Source: Priapulus caudatus (lineage: Eukaryota > Priapulida > Priapulimorpha > Priapulimorphida > Priapulidae). Taken from it: 25,983 nucleotides of DNA. The notes under the pieces were generated by a model. That model was not told the DNA's origin. It saw nothing but the letters and a program-made list of their open reading frames with translations, and did not search any database. Numbering within the stretch: the first letter of the stretch is position 1; each line of letters starts with the position of its first letter. Made by a program: the position numbers and the translations under genes. Below are positions 1 to 10,700 of the stretch, piece by piece. The stretch lies in the NCBI RefSeq assembly GCF_000485595.1, contig NW_014577322.1:261337-287319 (forward strand), written 5' to 3'.

Positions 1-2
1 CC

Positions 3-341
3 AAAACCAAAGGCAGTCTACGTATTAACACCTGCTGCACAAACGACCCTGAAAGAATACAAAAGTTCGTGGACCGTCGGAGTTTCCAATAGGCAATGAA
101 GACCCTCTCTACAGGTGACGTCATCGTTCACTTCAAGTGGCTTCAACTTCGTGACACTATCTACAGGTTGACCTTCACAGCATACGGGAGGAAGGAGCGT
201 AGCAATGCTGACTGGTATGAGGCTCACTGGCAAAAGATGCATCATGTAACGGAAACCAAGAGGAAAGCACTGCTGGCCAACAAACAGAACCCCTGCTCCA
301 ACACACGTGACGCCCTCAGAGTGGCACGGCATAATGGGTAA
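3..341 (+). pseudogene. LINE ORF2 fragment (linker between endonuclease and reverse transcriptase)
   Basis: One frame is open across this stretch apart from a TAG at about 90, and ends TAA at 339-341. The readable part contains W..LRDTIY, then NADWYEAHWQKM, then TETKRKALLANKQNP and TRDALRVAR. This resembles the linker between endonuclease and reverse transcriptase in animal non-LTR retrotransposons, where a WxxLRDxxY segment is followed by a DWFDEN-like motif and an alanine/lysine-rich helix. The match is by recalled family pattern only. It lies inside an intron of the MRH gene, in the same orientation, and has an internal stop, so it is a dead relic. Part of it may extend beyond the left edge. 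Confidence 0.5.
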
Positions 342-342
342 T

Positions 343-700
343 GCTATCCCCCGGGCGTGGAGGGAGGTGACCGCAACGTGGCAGCACTAGTGTTAGGATA
401 GTGTTAGGATTAGGGTTAGGGTCAGGGTTAGGGTTAAGGTTAGGGTTAGGGTTAGGATTAGGATTAGGGTTAGGGTTAGGGTTAGGATTAGTGTTAGGGT
501 TTTTGCATCATGATATCTGTCCCCACATCATAGATTAATTTTTGTGGATCCCAATGCCTATATATAGTGCGGCGACACATATATATTTAGTGTGAGGGTT
601 AGTGTTGGCAGTGTTGGAGTGAGGGTTACCGTTAGGTTTAACGTTTTGAACGTCATCGTCAACGTTATCACGTGACCTCCCTCCACGCCCGAGGGATAGC
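343..700. mobile_element. Foldback/MITE-like element with telomere-type interior
   Basis: A 29-base segment at 343-371 (starting GCTATCCCCCGGGCGTGG) returns inverted at 672-700 with two mismatches, so the 358-bp unit can fold into a stem with a large loop. The interior holds degenerate TTAGGG repeats (391-500) and a TTAGTGTTGG-like stretch, and has no coding potential. It lies inside the MRH gene intron, directly after the LINE fragment. Confidence 0.6.
391..500 (+). repeat. Interstitial telomere-type (TTAGGG)n, degenerate
   Basis: About 110 bases made of TTAGGG units with TTAGGA, TTAGTG and GTCAGG variants. TTAGGG is the animal telomere unit. The array is short, degenerate and enclosed by the inverted arms of the 343-700 element, so it is internal, not a chromosome end. 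Confidence 0.85.
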
Positions 701-712
701 AACACCCCTCTG

Positions 713-992
713 CAGCAGCAGCAGCAGCAGCAAATGCCCCCACCGAAGGCCGCCATAGCCGAGCCGGTGTGTGACGAAAACTGCGCGATGTTACGCTTCC
801 CGCTATACGGATTCGCGCGCCCGCCCTCCTTCGGCGCGCGAATTCGTATAGCGGGCAGCGCGAGATGCTGCGACACACCGAGGTCGCGAGACACACCGCG
901 GTCGCGTGCGCCCAGTCCCGCGGAAGTGCGCGGCTTAACCGCTCTCGGCGGTCGGGGAACAACGCATCTTTTGCGCAACGCCATCTTGTACT
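713..992 (+). repeat. GC-rich dispersed repeat, copy 1
   Basis: It starts with (CAG)6 at 713-730, then ATGCCCCCACCGAAGGCC, an internal hairpin, a GACACACCG-rich stretch, and ends at AACGCCATCTTGTA. The same order of blocks returns inverted at 16446-16735. The hairpin arms are 799-820 and 834-855 (22 bases each, one mismatch, 13-base loop). Overlapping open frames on both strands appear to be by-products of the high GC content, since neither copy keeps a shared frame. The family is unknown to me. Confidence 0.7.
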
Positions 993-1094
993 CGGTCTCT
1001 CTGGGTATATATTAGATATATATTAGTGTATAGATATTAATATTATATCATACAATAATTTCCTGAGCAGTTAATTATTTGCATTTCTTTTCAG

Positions 1095-1624
1095 CTATAT
1101 GGCAGGGCAGGTGAATACCACAAGCTCAGCAAAATGTGCTTCAAGTTTGACCACAGTGGGTTTGTGTACAACGTGTGTCCGTTCAAGCACGTAGATCAGC
1201 TCACCAATACCCATGGAAAGCTCAGCCTGGGAGACTCTCCTAATTTGAAGCTAGACAGGAAGACGGGAAAGTGGGTGCTCAGTATGTTCCGTGGCAGCAC
1301 AGCAGGATGTATGAACAAGGAGAGGCAATCCAAGGTAATGAACTGTGAATGATTCACATGCACACACAAAAAGAATAAAAAGAAAGAAGTGATGTCAAAA
1401 TCATCCGAATAATGTAATTGTCATCGCTATACTTCCATCAATCTACTCTAGTCATGAAACAAAAGAGACATATCGTTTTGTCGTTCGTTATCTATTCGTA
1501 ACCGGTGATGAATCATGTTTTGTAGATTGTGTTCGAATGTGGAGTGGAAGACAAGGTGCTATCAGTCAGCGAGGATGAGAAGTGTATCTACGAGTTTCAT
1601 ATGTCCACCCCTGCAGCATGCTAA
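1095..1624 (+). CDS. MRH-domain protein, last two exons (glucosidase II beta / GNPTG type), 5' end outside window
   Basis: Two exons, 1095-1334 and 1526-1624, join in phase 0 to give 112 residues and a TAA stop. The first follows a good acceptor (pyrimidine-rich tract then TTTTCAG) and ends AAG|GTAATG; the second follows TTTTGTAG. The peptide shows the MRH pattern: CFKFDHSGFVYNVCPFKHVDQ-like start (quoted as CFKF..YNVCPF..VDQ), a GC..KERQSK stretch, FECG, and a final C-IYEF-H..TPAAC. The four sugar-binding positions known for this fold (Gln, Arg, Glu, Tyr) can be placed at VDQ, ERQ, VSE and IYE. Known family members bind mannose or mannose-6-phosphate glycans in the ER or Golgi, as glucosidase II beta (PRKCSH) or as the gamma subunit of GlcNAc-1-phosphotransferase. 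RQSK and VSE favour GNPTG, while TPAAC favours PRKCSH, so I leave the symbol blank. Unusually, the protein stops right after the domain with no HDEL-type signal. Confidence 0.75.
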
Positions 1625-2187
1625 CAACCTGGCAGCTGCTCACTACCGCCTGTTGTCATCCGTTTAGGTTGTGGTATCTTTTGTTATCCTATCTTCTGCT
1701 TGACATGATTGACAGGCAGCTGTATCCAATCAGCTTCGCACTACGACCTTCTAAAAACAGTGCTTAGTGCTGCTGGGTCCATATTTTGGCATGCGTCACC
1801 GTACAATGTTATAGTTTAGCTTGACTGACTTAGCATCAGTATCTAGGGGGCATGTTTATCTTTCTAACGCAGGTAGGTCTCTGGTAAGCACACTGTGAAT
1901 ACATCTATGAACAGACAACATAAAGGAAATGCTCAAGCTAACCCAGATTGTAAGATCATTAGTACGTTAATTGAATGTTAATTGTACCAATTTCGTGTGT
2001 CTATTAGCTACTCCTAAATGGTTGAAGAGGCCATAATAGTATTGGGTTTATTAATACTGTATCAATTTGCCATCTCGCTTTTTGGGGAGGGGGTAGATTT
2101 GAAGGAAATCTTAATCCTGTATGCAAATAAACCTTATTCGTCAAGCATGCACCCACATTGAACAGTCCTATGAAGAGATATTTAGGT
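1625..2187. other. Probable 3' UTR and intergenic DNA of the MRH gene
   Basis: No gene is seen. AATAAA at 2126-2131, about 500 bases after the MRH stop codon, is a possible polyadenylation signal for that gene. The rest is unremarkable AT-rich DNA. Confidence 0.4.
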
Positions 2188-2457
2188 TACTGTAGAGTCA
2201 CTTATTTTCGTGGGTTCCAATTTTCGTGGTTTCAGTAAAAAATACATGTTCGTGGGTTCTTAAATTCGTGGATCAAGCCTTCCAAGAATTTTTTTTCAAC
2301 AACAATGCCAACAAACAGATTACTAACCTGAACTATATATGTGACTGATATAACTGACATATGTACATAATATTTCGTTGGGTACATAAATTCGTGGATT
2401 GATGGACCCACGAAATCCACGAAAATTAGAACCCCACGAAAAAAGGATTTTACAGTA
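2188..2457. mobile_element. MITE with TACTGTA ends and TTCGTGGG motifs
   Basis: The left end (TACTGTAGAGTCACTTATTT, then TTCGTGGGTTC and AATTTTCGTGG) is mirrored at the right end as CCACGAAAATTAGAACCCCA...TACAGTA, giving imperfect terminal inverted repeats of about 45 bases. TTCGTGG-type motifs recur inward from both ends. The 270-bp unit has no coding capacity; the short open frame on the minus strand is just the repeat. Elements with such TACTGTA/TTCGTGGG ends are, to my knowledge, common in marine invertebrate genomes. Confidence 0.8.
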
Positions 2458-3821
2458 TTTACATGGTGTTGGTTTCTGTAATTTCCAGATTTTTAGAGAA
2501 TAGTCTATTTATTATTCGGAATAGAGCCAGATTGCATAATCCAGAAAGAAGGGGATGGATGGCTCATTTACATTACACAAAGCAAATAGACTAAATTTGA
2601 AATGAACCCAATAGCCCCCTCAAACCAAGATGCAGGTATGTGCGTAAAATGCTTTGAAATTTTAAGCACTAGTTGCCACGTTGTAATAAGATGCAAGCCA
2701 TAAGGTGTGTGTAAGCATTTCTGACCACATAGAAATAGCTTGCCGATAAACGATAATTGTATAGCACTTGTTAGGGTGACAAAGAGTTACAGGTTAGAGC
2801 ATTCCCATTAATTAATTAATGGTTAGACAATGCTCTTGTTTATCATTGGGGAGCTTTGTAGTTCTCATTGATTTCTCATTCAGCAATGAGAAAGTCGTTT
2901 ATAACGGATCAAGAACTATCATAGATACATTCAGGATGTAAATATTAATTATAAAAGTTAATATAACATTAATTTTATGACATATATTCTATTTTGACAT
3001 TAATTAGCAAAGCAGTTTAATGTAAATAGTTATTTAGTAAATGTGACAGCACATCAAATACCAAACTAGTATGTCATCTGCTAGGAAATTTCATTCCAGT
3101 AATGTGCAGTTTTAAATGTGAAGTTACCTAAACAAATGAAAAATATATATGTATACACGATATTGTGAATAGAAAATATTTTGTTTGGTACAATCTGTTT
3201 ACTAATTAAAATCATAAACGTGTGCTCTCCTGCCAAAAATTTAATATTTATTTCATAAAGTATCTTAACATGTGTAAAGTTACACTAAAGTCAGTTGATT
3301 TGCACTTTTTTTAAAGTGCATGCACTTTAGATTCATTTCGGGTTCAATTAATTACAATTAAGGCACTAATCCGTATATTGGACTTTTATTTTATGAATGC
3401 AATGTTTTAAAAATCTAACTAGATGTTCCTTAGTTATACATTTCTATATAATTCTGTGCTCTACGTCAGCAATAATGGGGCTTGATCGATGGAGATATGT
3501 TAAATATACGTTTTCAGACCGAGGAATAGTTTGATAAACATAAAATTCCACACTTGCAGTTGCTGTGAGTACGGACATGATTGACGAACGCAAAGTGTAC
3601 CACTAACGAGTCCTAATAACCAAACAAATGAATATACAATTACACATTAAGTTATTCAAGCCATTCTATAAATTGTATAAAATAACGCATGAACTATAAC
3701 ATTAAATGCCAACCAATAATCAACAGCGGTACTTGCTCACGATACATGTAACACTTGTCACGAAGTTGTATATACAGCTAGATTAATTACCCCTTTATTC
3801 TAAATTCAAAAAAGCTCTGCA
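2458..3821. other. AT-rich intergenic DNA, no gene seen
   Basis: No open frame of note. Small palindromes only: AGAGCATT...AATGCTCT at about 2796-2834, and TGCACTTT-TTTT-AAAGTGCA at 3301-3320 followed by another TGCACTTT. Confidence 0.6.
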
Positions 3822-4016
3822 ATGTGCATATTTTTACGAACACCGGCATGTAAGCGACGTTCGAAAAATTCTATTACAAGGCCTTGGAAAGGATCAGCAC
3901 CCAGTTATGTGCGTGACATCTCGCTTGCTCTGGGTAAGGCTGACTTGGGATCAGTATGTCTTCCGCGCTCGTCGCCGCTGGTTACTGTATCACTTACTAG
4001 TGCACTAATTGATTAA
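3822..4016 (+). pseudogene. Possible LINE reverse-transcriptase C-terminal scrap (CR1/L2-like)
   Basis: A GC-richer island inside AT-rich DNA. The frame reads ...WKGSAPSYVRDI followed by KADLGSVCLPRSS. In CR1/L2/Jockey-type LINEs the C-terminal end carries GLAPSYLSDL and then a SADxGLLxVPRS-like block, in the same order and spacing. The N-terminal half of the frame matches poorly, which fits frameshift decay. This is a pattern match from memory, not a search. Confidence 0.4.
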
Positions 4017-5035
4017 AGATATTTCATATAAATTGCCAGCAGACTATATACGTGAGGTATAAATGAAATATACATTTTTTTTTTTTTGCTCAGACTTGGG
4101 TCTCTTCCCAAGAACTGCCACATTATATAGGTATATAGTTTACAGGTATTCCAAACCCCGCAAAATCTCGGATTCCAAGACACTTGGTCCCAAGAATTTC
4201 AAATAACCTACACTTAAACGGTTGTTAAAGGTGAAATCAATATTCATTTGTTACAGAATATACCGGAAAAAGATCAAGTCAGAGAGAGCTAAAACATTCT
4301 CATACTTGCTACAATATTAACGTTCATGGTAATTCGATAGAACTGTCACCTCATTCAGTCTACAACTATAGCCACCAGTAATATTTAGGAGAGAAAAAAC
4401 ATTGCAAGAGCCGAACAAGAGAAGGACAGAATACTACAAATTTCACTTTTAAATTTAGCTTCAACTAAAACAGTAACGTCATTTAACTCAACACGTGGGA
4501 TGGTAACATGCATACTAATAATAAAGCAGATATAGAGTTCAGAAATAGAGGTGGCCAGGACATGTGTGTGGATGATGTCTGCACTGGACTGACTGGATAG
4601 AGCTGAACAGATGAAGCATCTGTTTATACACAGGTTTTTGGTGGGCGCCGCTCCATAAATAGGGGTCCACCAATGCGTAAAATTTTAGAATCTTGTAAAC
4701 GCAGAAAATTGCATGCAATATTCCTCTGAGATTTTTTTTAGCCAAATGGAGCGATTCGGAAAGGCACCTCCCAAGTAACACATCATAGATACAGTCAGAT
4801 ACAAATACATTCAAAGGTCGGCTTTTTTAAGGGACAAACTACTCTGAAAAACATTTCAACATTCATCATGATCAAATTTCGTCGTCATCGGTGCAAAATT
4901 TTAGAAATAATTTAAATGGCAGGTAGTAGTTCGTGACAGACCACTGGCGTTCGTCCACGCCTCGCCTCGCCTCCAACTTCCACGTACTTCGCACACCTGC
5001 GACGTCCACCTTAGACTGCCGCCGCGCGAAGCCGC
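4017..5035. other. Intergenic DNA and probable 3' UTR of peflin
   Basis: A long T run near 4075-4088, a small hairpin CTTGGG-TCTCTT-CCCAAG at 4095-4112, and otherwise AT-rich DNA. The peflin gene ends at 5036 on the minus strand, so its 3' UTR must fall here, but I found no convincing AATAAA on the minus strand close to the stop. Confidence 0.5.
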
Positions 5036-5262
5036 TCACGGTTTGCTGCCAAACACAATACCGAGGAAGTCGTCGTAGGCGAGCTGGACGGTGCCGGTCT
5101 GGTTCACGTCGCGCTGCCGGAACGCTTCCGTGTAATTCTTCATCATCACAGCGACGTTGATGAAGTCGTCAAACTTGAGGCTGCGCCGGTACAGCTGATC
5201 GTACTTGTAGAGGATCGTGTTGACGATCTGCGGCGATACCCTGTAGCCCATGTCGGTGAGCA
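5036..5262 (-). CDS. PEF1: Peflin exon 5 (EF-hands 4 and 5, stop)
   Basis: Acceptor TGTCTTGCAG, end at TGA (5036-5038). It encodes residues 155-229, finishing LGIVFGSKP. EF4 and EF5 lack calcium-ligand residues. It is markedly GC-richer than the other exons. Confidence 0.93.
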
Positions 5263-7687
5263 CTGCAAGACAGAGCAGCGGGGGGGGACGTGTCACGCGC
5301 ACGTTGATACAATGCATGTCGTTCTGTCACATATTATATTATATTATATATTATTACCTCCGCCAAGGAGATTATGTTTTCGCCCCCGTTTGTTGGTTTG
5401 TTTGTCTGTCAACGGGACATCTCAAAAAGTTACGGACGGATATTGATGAGATTTTTTGGACGGGTTGGTCTTGGGCAGAGAACCAATCGATTAGATTTTG
5501 GTGGTGATCCGGATCCAGATCTGGACCCAGGAACTTTTTGAAGGATTTCTCATCATTGATGGTAGTGTAGCGGTTTACTCTCTAACCGCTTCGCTTCGCT
5601 TCGCTTTCGCTTTCTCTCTCTGTATGGATTTATGATGTGTCACCGCCGCGTTAAACCCGACTACAAATTATATCGATAGCTATTGTATGGGGGGACTGTT
5701 AAGCTGTGGTAGAGGCTTGCTATCTCCGATTGCTCTTGTATTATATTATATTATATTATATTATAATTATATTACATTATCAGGTGTTACCTTTTGCTAG
5801 CTCAGCTGCCTCTATGTTTCCAGACCGGTCCATGTCGTATCGGTCAAAGCACTGCTTCCATTGCTGTATGTAGTTCCACAGTGATTGAAACTCATTCAGA
5901 TTTATTGTTCCACTGTTATCTCTGTCAAACAAGGCTGTAACATGTAGAAAAACACGTTAGGACTGCCAATACTATTTATAATCGGACTCTAATTTTGCAT
6001 GTACATTCTAACAAGTTGGCAATATAATATTCACCCCATGTACTAACGATTTTATGATTACTGTTTTTTAATGTTTATTTAATTATGATTACGGCTACTG
6101 TGTGCACAGACTTATAGGAACTATATTGTCAGCTGCCACATAAAATGATTTAAGCTAGTGGCTAAATAGTTTAAACAGTCACGATGTGAAATGACTATCC
6201 TACTAGAGGATGGCTGTGTAAAAATCAACCACACTCACTTATCAAGAGTCGACAAGTCTCCGAGCTGAACTGCGACCAGCTGTTGCTTCTTAGTGCCATC
6301 TGTAGCTCTAGTAAATTTATCTGACCCGACCTGTCCTGATCCACTGCAACAAACCAGCTGTAGATCTGTGGATCCATTCCTGGTGGAGCGCCACCCCAAC
6401 TTCCTGCAATAAAAACAGTGAGCACACTCTCAGTGTCTATACTCTGCACTCTTAATTGCTTATTATGATAATAATAAATATGTCATCCACGATAACTCAC
6501 AACGTGTTGTCATTTTACTGACATGACTATTGCTACTCGTGTACCAAAGTTTTTCTTTGTACAGAGCATAACCATGCTCTAAAATGCTATTAATACACAT
6601 GTAATTATATATACATACACTGTATTACATGTACACATTTACACTGTATCATACATAGTATAGCTACATTATTTATAACAAGTTAAAATATAAATGACTG
6701 ATGCTAACACTGTAATCATTGCGCACATCAAGAATAACATTTTAACTATAATAAATTTAAAAACAATTAATTGTAAACCACAAGAAACACATGTGCCGCT
6801 TATATTCCGCACACCAATACCTCCAGTTGGAACGTTCATATTGAACTTCAGTCCACAATGGAAGATGAAGTGTAACTAGTGAAGAAACAGGCCAGCAGTT
6901 CCCTTTTACCAGTGGAAACACCTGCACAGGAACTATATCCTGCATTTTACCCTGCTCGGCAGTGCATGTACAGGAAATGTCAACCTACAGTTTAAACAGG
7001 TACCAGCCAACAAGCAAAACGGCATTGCAGTGTGTGCTCAAGCAATGTGTCAATAGTGAAGCGTGTTAAAGCCGGCCAGGGTATAAGTTTCTTCGTATCC
7101 GCCATGGTGATGTCGTCCATCCGAGCTTAGCAGTGTTACTTATGACTTATAACCAACAGAGAATACTGAACACAGCCGACTTTTCCATATATACAACTTA
7201 CCCTTTCCTACAATGCAGAAAAAAGAATGACTGAAAAAAAATACAATTGAACAAAAAAATTGCGACACCAAATAGGGTGACCTTACTGCTGCAGGAATGC
7301 ATCCCAAACGCTGAAAGCAACTGTGCTTGATTTTTGTGTGAAAGCTGTATTATGATGTATGCATTGTATCGTGAGTGACCTGTATCGTCCCACCCCCTAA
7401 TTAAATCGTCCCACCATCATTAATTTAACAATCTATATATTAAAGTTATTATTTCGAACATAATCTTGTGTTTTCCCCACTTTTACGACACCTACTGTTA
7501 TTTCTTGAGTAACAGCAACTGTCTAGAGTAACGATAAAATGTCTCAGAACCTTTGTACTTAGCTATATTCTCCAAAACATGCACGATTCGAATTTTAATT
7601 ACTCGTTTTGATTACGTTAATTTTATAAATCTATACATTAATGCATTACCTGGTTGCTGGCCAGGATAGCCTTGCTGTGGAGCATAC

Positions 7688-7726
<39 letters not shown>

Positions 7727-10700
7727 GGGTAACCTGCAGGAGCTCCATGGTAGGCTGCTCCTTGCTGCCATTCAATTAAAAATTAATTTCATTAAAACAT
7801 CTTCCTACAAACATTGGTAAAGTTTCTACATTATTGCTTGCAAAACACATTTTAGCTGTTCAGCTTGTGAAATAGGCAACAATATAAAACATGGTGCTAA
7901 TATACAAAACATGAATAATTGGTAGAACTTATTAAAATCTTACTGGAACTAGGATATAGATTTACCATTGTATACTCTAACCAGACGTCATGTGGCGACA
8001 GACATGGCTGCCACACACATGCAAAAAACTACAAAATAACTGTGTAATTGTAGAAAAAAACATGACGAAAACCACATCGATGATGAGACAAAACCAAATG
8101 ACTTACCCAATTAAATAAACAAATTAATTTATTTCCAGCCCTATGCATGTTAGGGACTTCCATGATGCATGTATACTTAGGTCGAGTTTCTTATAGTTTA
8201 TATACCCCGGTAACTTTAGGAAGTGTTATGAATTGGGGATCTTTGGAAAGGGTTCTGTACTGTGTGTTATACTAAGAATGTCATTCTTTTCTTGTATTAC
8301 TAGCTATAACTTGTGTAATATACATTTCCTAGTGTTTATGAACCCGTTTCTCCATTCTTTACTTAATTGATGCTTTTCCCTTTTAATGTTTCTTTTGTTG
8401 TCTTTGGCTTCTCCCCATCCTTTACATTCGTGTCCCCCTCTACTACTCCTTTAATATTATCCCATCCCTCACTTACTCAACCCTCCTTCTACTCCACCTT
8501 TACCTCCTTGTCTTTCCTCCCCCCTTCCATCCTTACTCGGCCTTTCTCTTACCTTCATACCTCTATCTCATTCACCTTATTTTCCCCCGTCTTTACTCCC
8601 CCACCCCCACATACTTTCTCTTTTTTGCCAGCTCACGTACCTGGTCCACAACCTTTATCTACAGCATTGGTGTTTAGTTTAATCTCTGCATTAGTAGTAA
8701 CATTGTGTCAACATATTAAGTTTCATGGTTTCACAGTGCTTTAACATAACATAAGTGCCACCATTTCACCTCAGTCAGCCTCCTTCTGAAGGGAGCACAC
8801 TCATAGACTTGGTATAGATTGAATAACACTGGTTTTTAATTGGAATTTTTACATCGCACACCTCGACTAACAGTTCTTGGCTAAATGTGGGAAAAGTTAT
8901 ATTGGCATCTGGGACACACCCATAGCCATGATTCTATTTGCACTGTGACTGTGAGCACGGCAACATCGATGTCGCCATATTATCAACTTGAAAATATTTT
9001 GCAACAATAGTGCATTCCCCGTGCATTCAGTTATTCTTGACACCCAACAACTTGTCCATTCTGATTCTCTGCCCATTTTTCGCATTGACGGATACCAATG
9101 TGGTTTGGGTGCTTTTAAGTTTTATTGATGGAGGTTGGCAATTCGTAAACACATTTTAATATCAGTTTAAAAGTGTCAGTTAGCCGATGTGTCCCTGGTA
9201 CCACTTCAGCCACAAGTTCTGTGGGATCGTGTTCTGGTTGGTTGCGACGGGTACAGTTGTCACTGCGCGAAGCCTGCAGTGTGTAGCCTAAGCTATACTT
9301 GGAGTGAGTTCTGCAAACTAGGAGTGAGGAGTAGGAGTCAGACTAAAGGTGTGTTCACACGGACGTTTATTGCCCGAGACTAATTAGGCCCGCACCAAAT
9401 TTGGCTCGAGCCGAGCGTTCACACGGACGGTTTTTCGAGGCCGTGCCGAGTTAGCACGAGCCAATTTGGTCTCATCAAAAACGTCTGATCAGGCCCGAGC
9501 CAAATTTTAGCACCAGCTAAATCGGTAGAGCGGTAGATGCCACGAGCGTCGAACATGTGCTTCGACGAAATAAAGTCCAAAACAGTATAAAAATTCTGTG
9601 AGAATTTGACAGACAGTATTCACTTGCGTACGTGTAAACACTGGCGCCCACAGGTCTTAAGAAAGTAGAAGCATAGAAGGATAAAATCCTCAGTGATAAT
9701 AATAAGCAGGCGCCGTAGGCGCGCTGCATGCTAGGGGGGTCGGTTCAAGGATAGAGATGATGTCCAGAATGAGACCTATGTCATTTTCGTAAATGTGGGG
9801 GTAGGCCCTTTAAAATCGACAGGGGTGTTCTTGAAGGTGTTGTTTGTTCATTTCCACTGAGGAACAAAATGTAGGAACAAAATTGTTTAACCCAAAATTT
9901 ACTGGAAGCACTGTAAAGTAACAAGTCCAGTGCTTCTATCTGCGGGCGCCACTGCGTGTGAACGCTCCGGGTATCTCCGACTCAAACCGGTCCGAACCAA
10001 ATTTAGCCCATTTAGCTCGAGCCAAACCATTTCCGTGTGAACGCGGTATAACTATAAGACTTATTGTTATAACTACTGTACTGGGTTAGCTCTAGTAACT
10101 ATAGCCCGCGTACGGTTGCCGCTGGTACGCAGGCTATAGTTAGGCTAGACCGAATAATTCTGTCCCATATAACCTTTTTTATATTTTGGTGAGGGTTATA
10201 TTGGGACAGAACGGGGTTCATTGAAATTTCGTGAGATCGCATGCAAAATGCATGAGCTGCGAATGCGGCCCGTACGCCGCTATTGGCGCGAAAAAAACCC
10301 TACCGTTCCCTTCTACATGACTTTACCTTGCTACAGATATGTGTATACATTCACTTCAATCGTTACTCACTTCTTAAAAGATTGTTTTTCAGAAACCCGC
10401 TTCATTCCACTTTCGTAAATAACATTCACCATTTTCAAACAATCAGATCAATCAGAGCGAGTGTTACAATAGCCTGGTTCTCGCTTGTATCTGTGGCGCT
10501 GCAGGAGGGCTGATAGACTCACTCTGATTGGTCTGATTGTTTGTAAATGGCGAATGTTATTTACGAAAGTGGAATGAAGTGGGTTTCTGAAAAACAATCT
10601 TTTAAGAAGTGAGTAACGATTGAAGTGAATGTATACACATATCTGTAGCAAGGTAAAGTCATGTAGAAGGGAAACGGTAGGGTTTTTTTCGCGCCAATAG

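Noticed and set aside
391-500. A chromosome end
   Set aside because: The repeats are short and degenerate and are flanked on both sides by unique and element DNA with genes.
535-1015. Overlapping frames of 93-149 codons in the GC-rich repeat
   Set aside because: High GC removes stops in all frames; the second copy at 16446-16735 does not preserve any of them.
4539-4814. 91-codon minus-strand frame downstream of peflin
   Set aside because: Lies after the peflin stop in probable 3' UTR, with no motif and no splice signals.
8367-8744. 125-codon open frame on the + strand in peflin intron 1
   Set aside because: It coincides with a polypyrimidine tract, and its Ser/Pro/Phe/Thr content follows from composition; no domain, no splice context.
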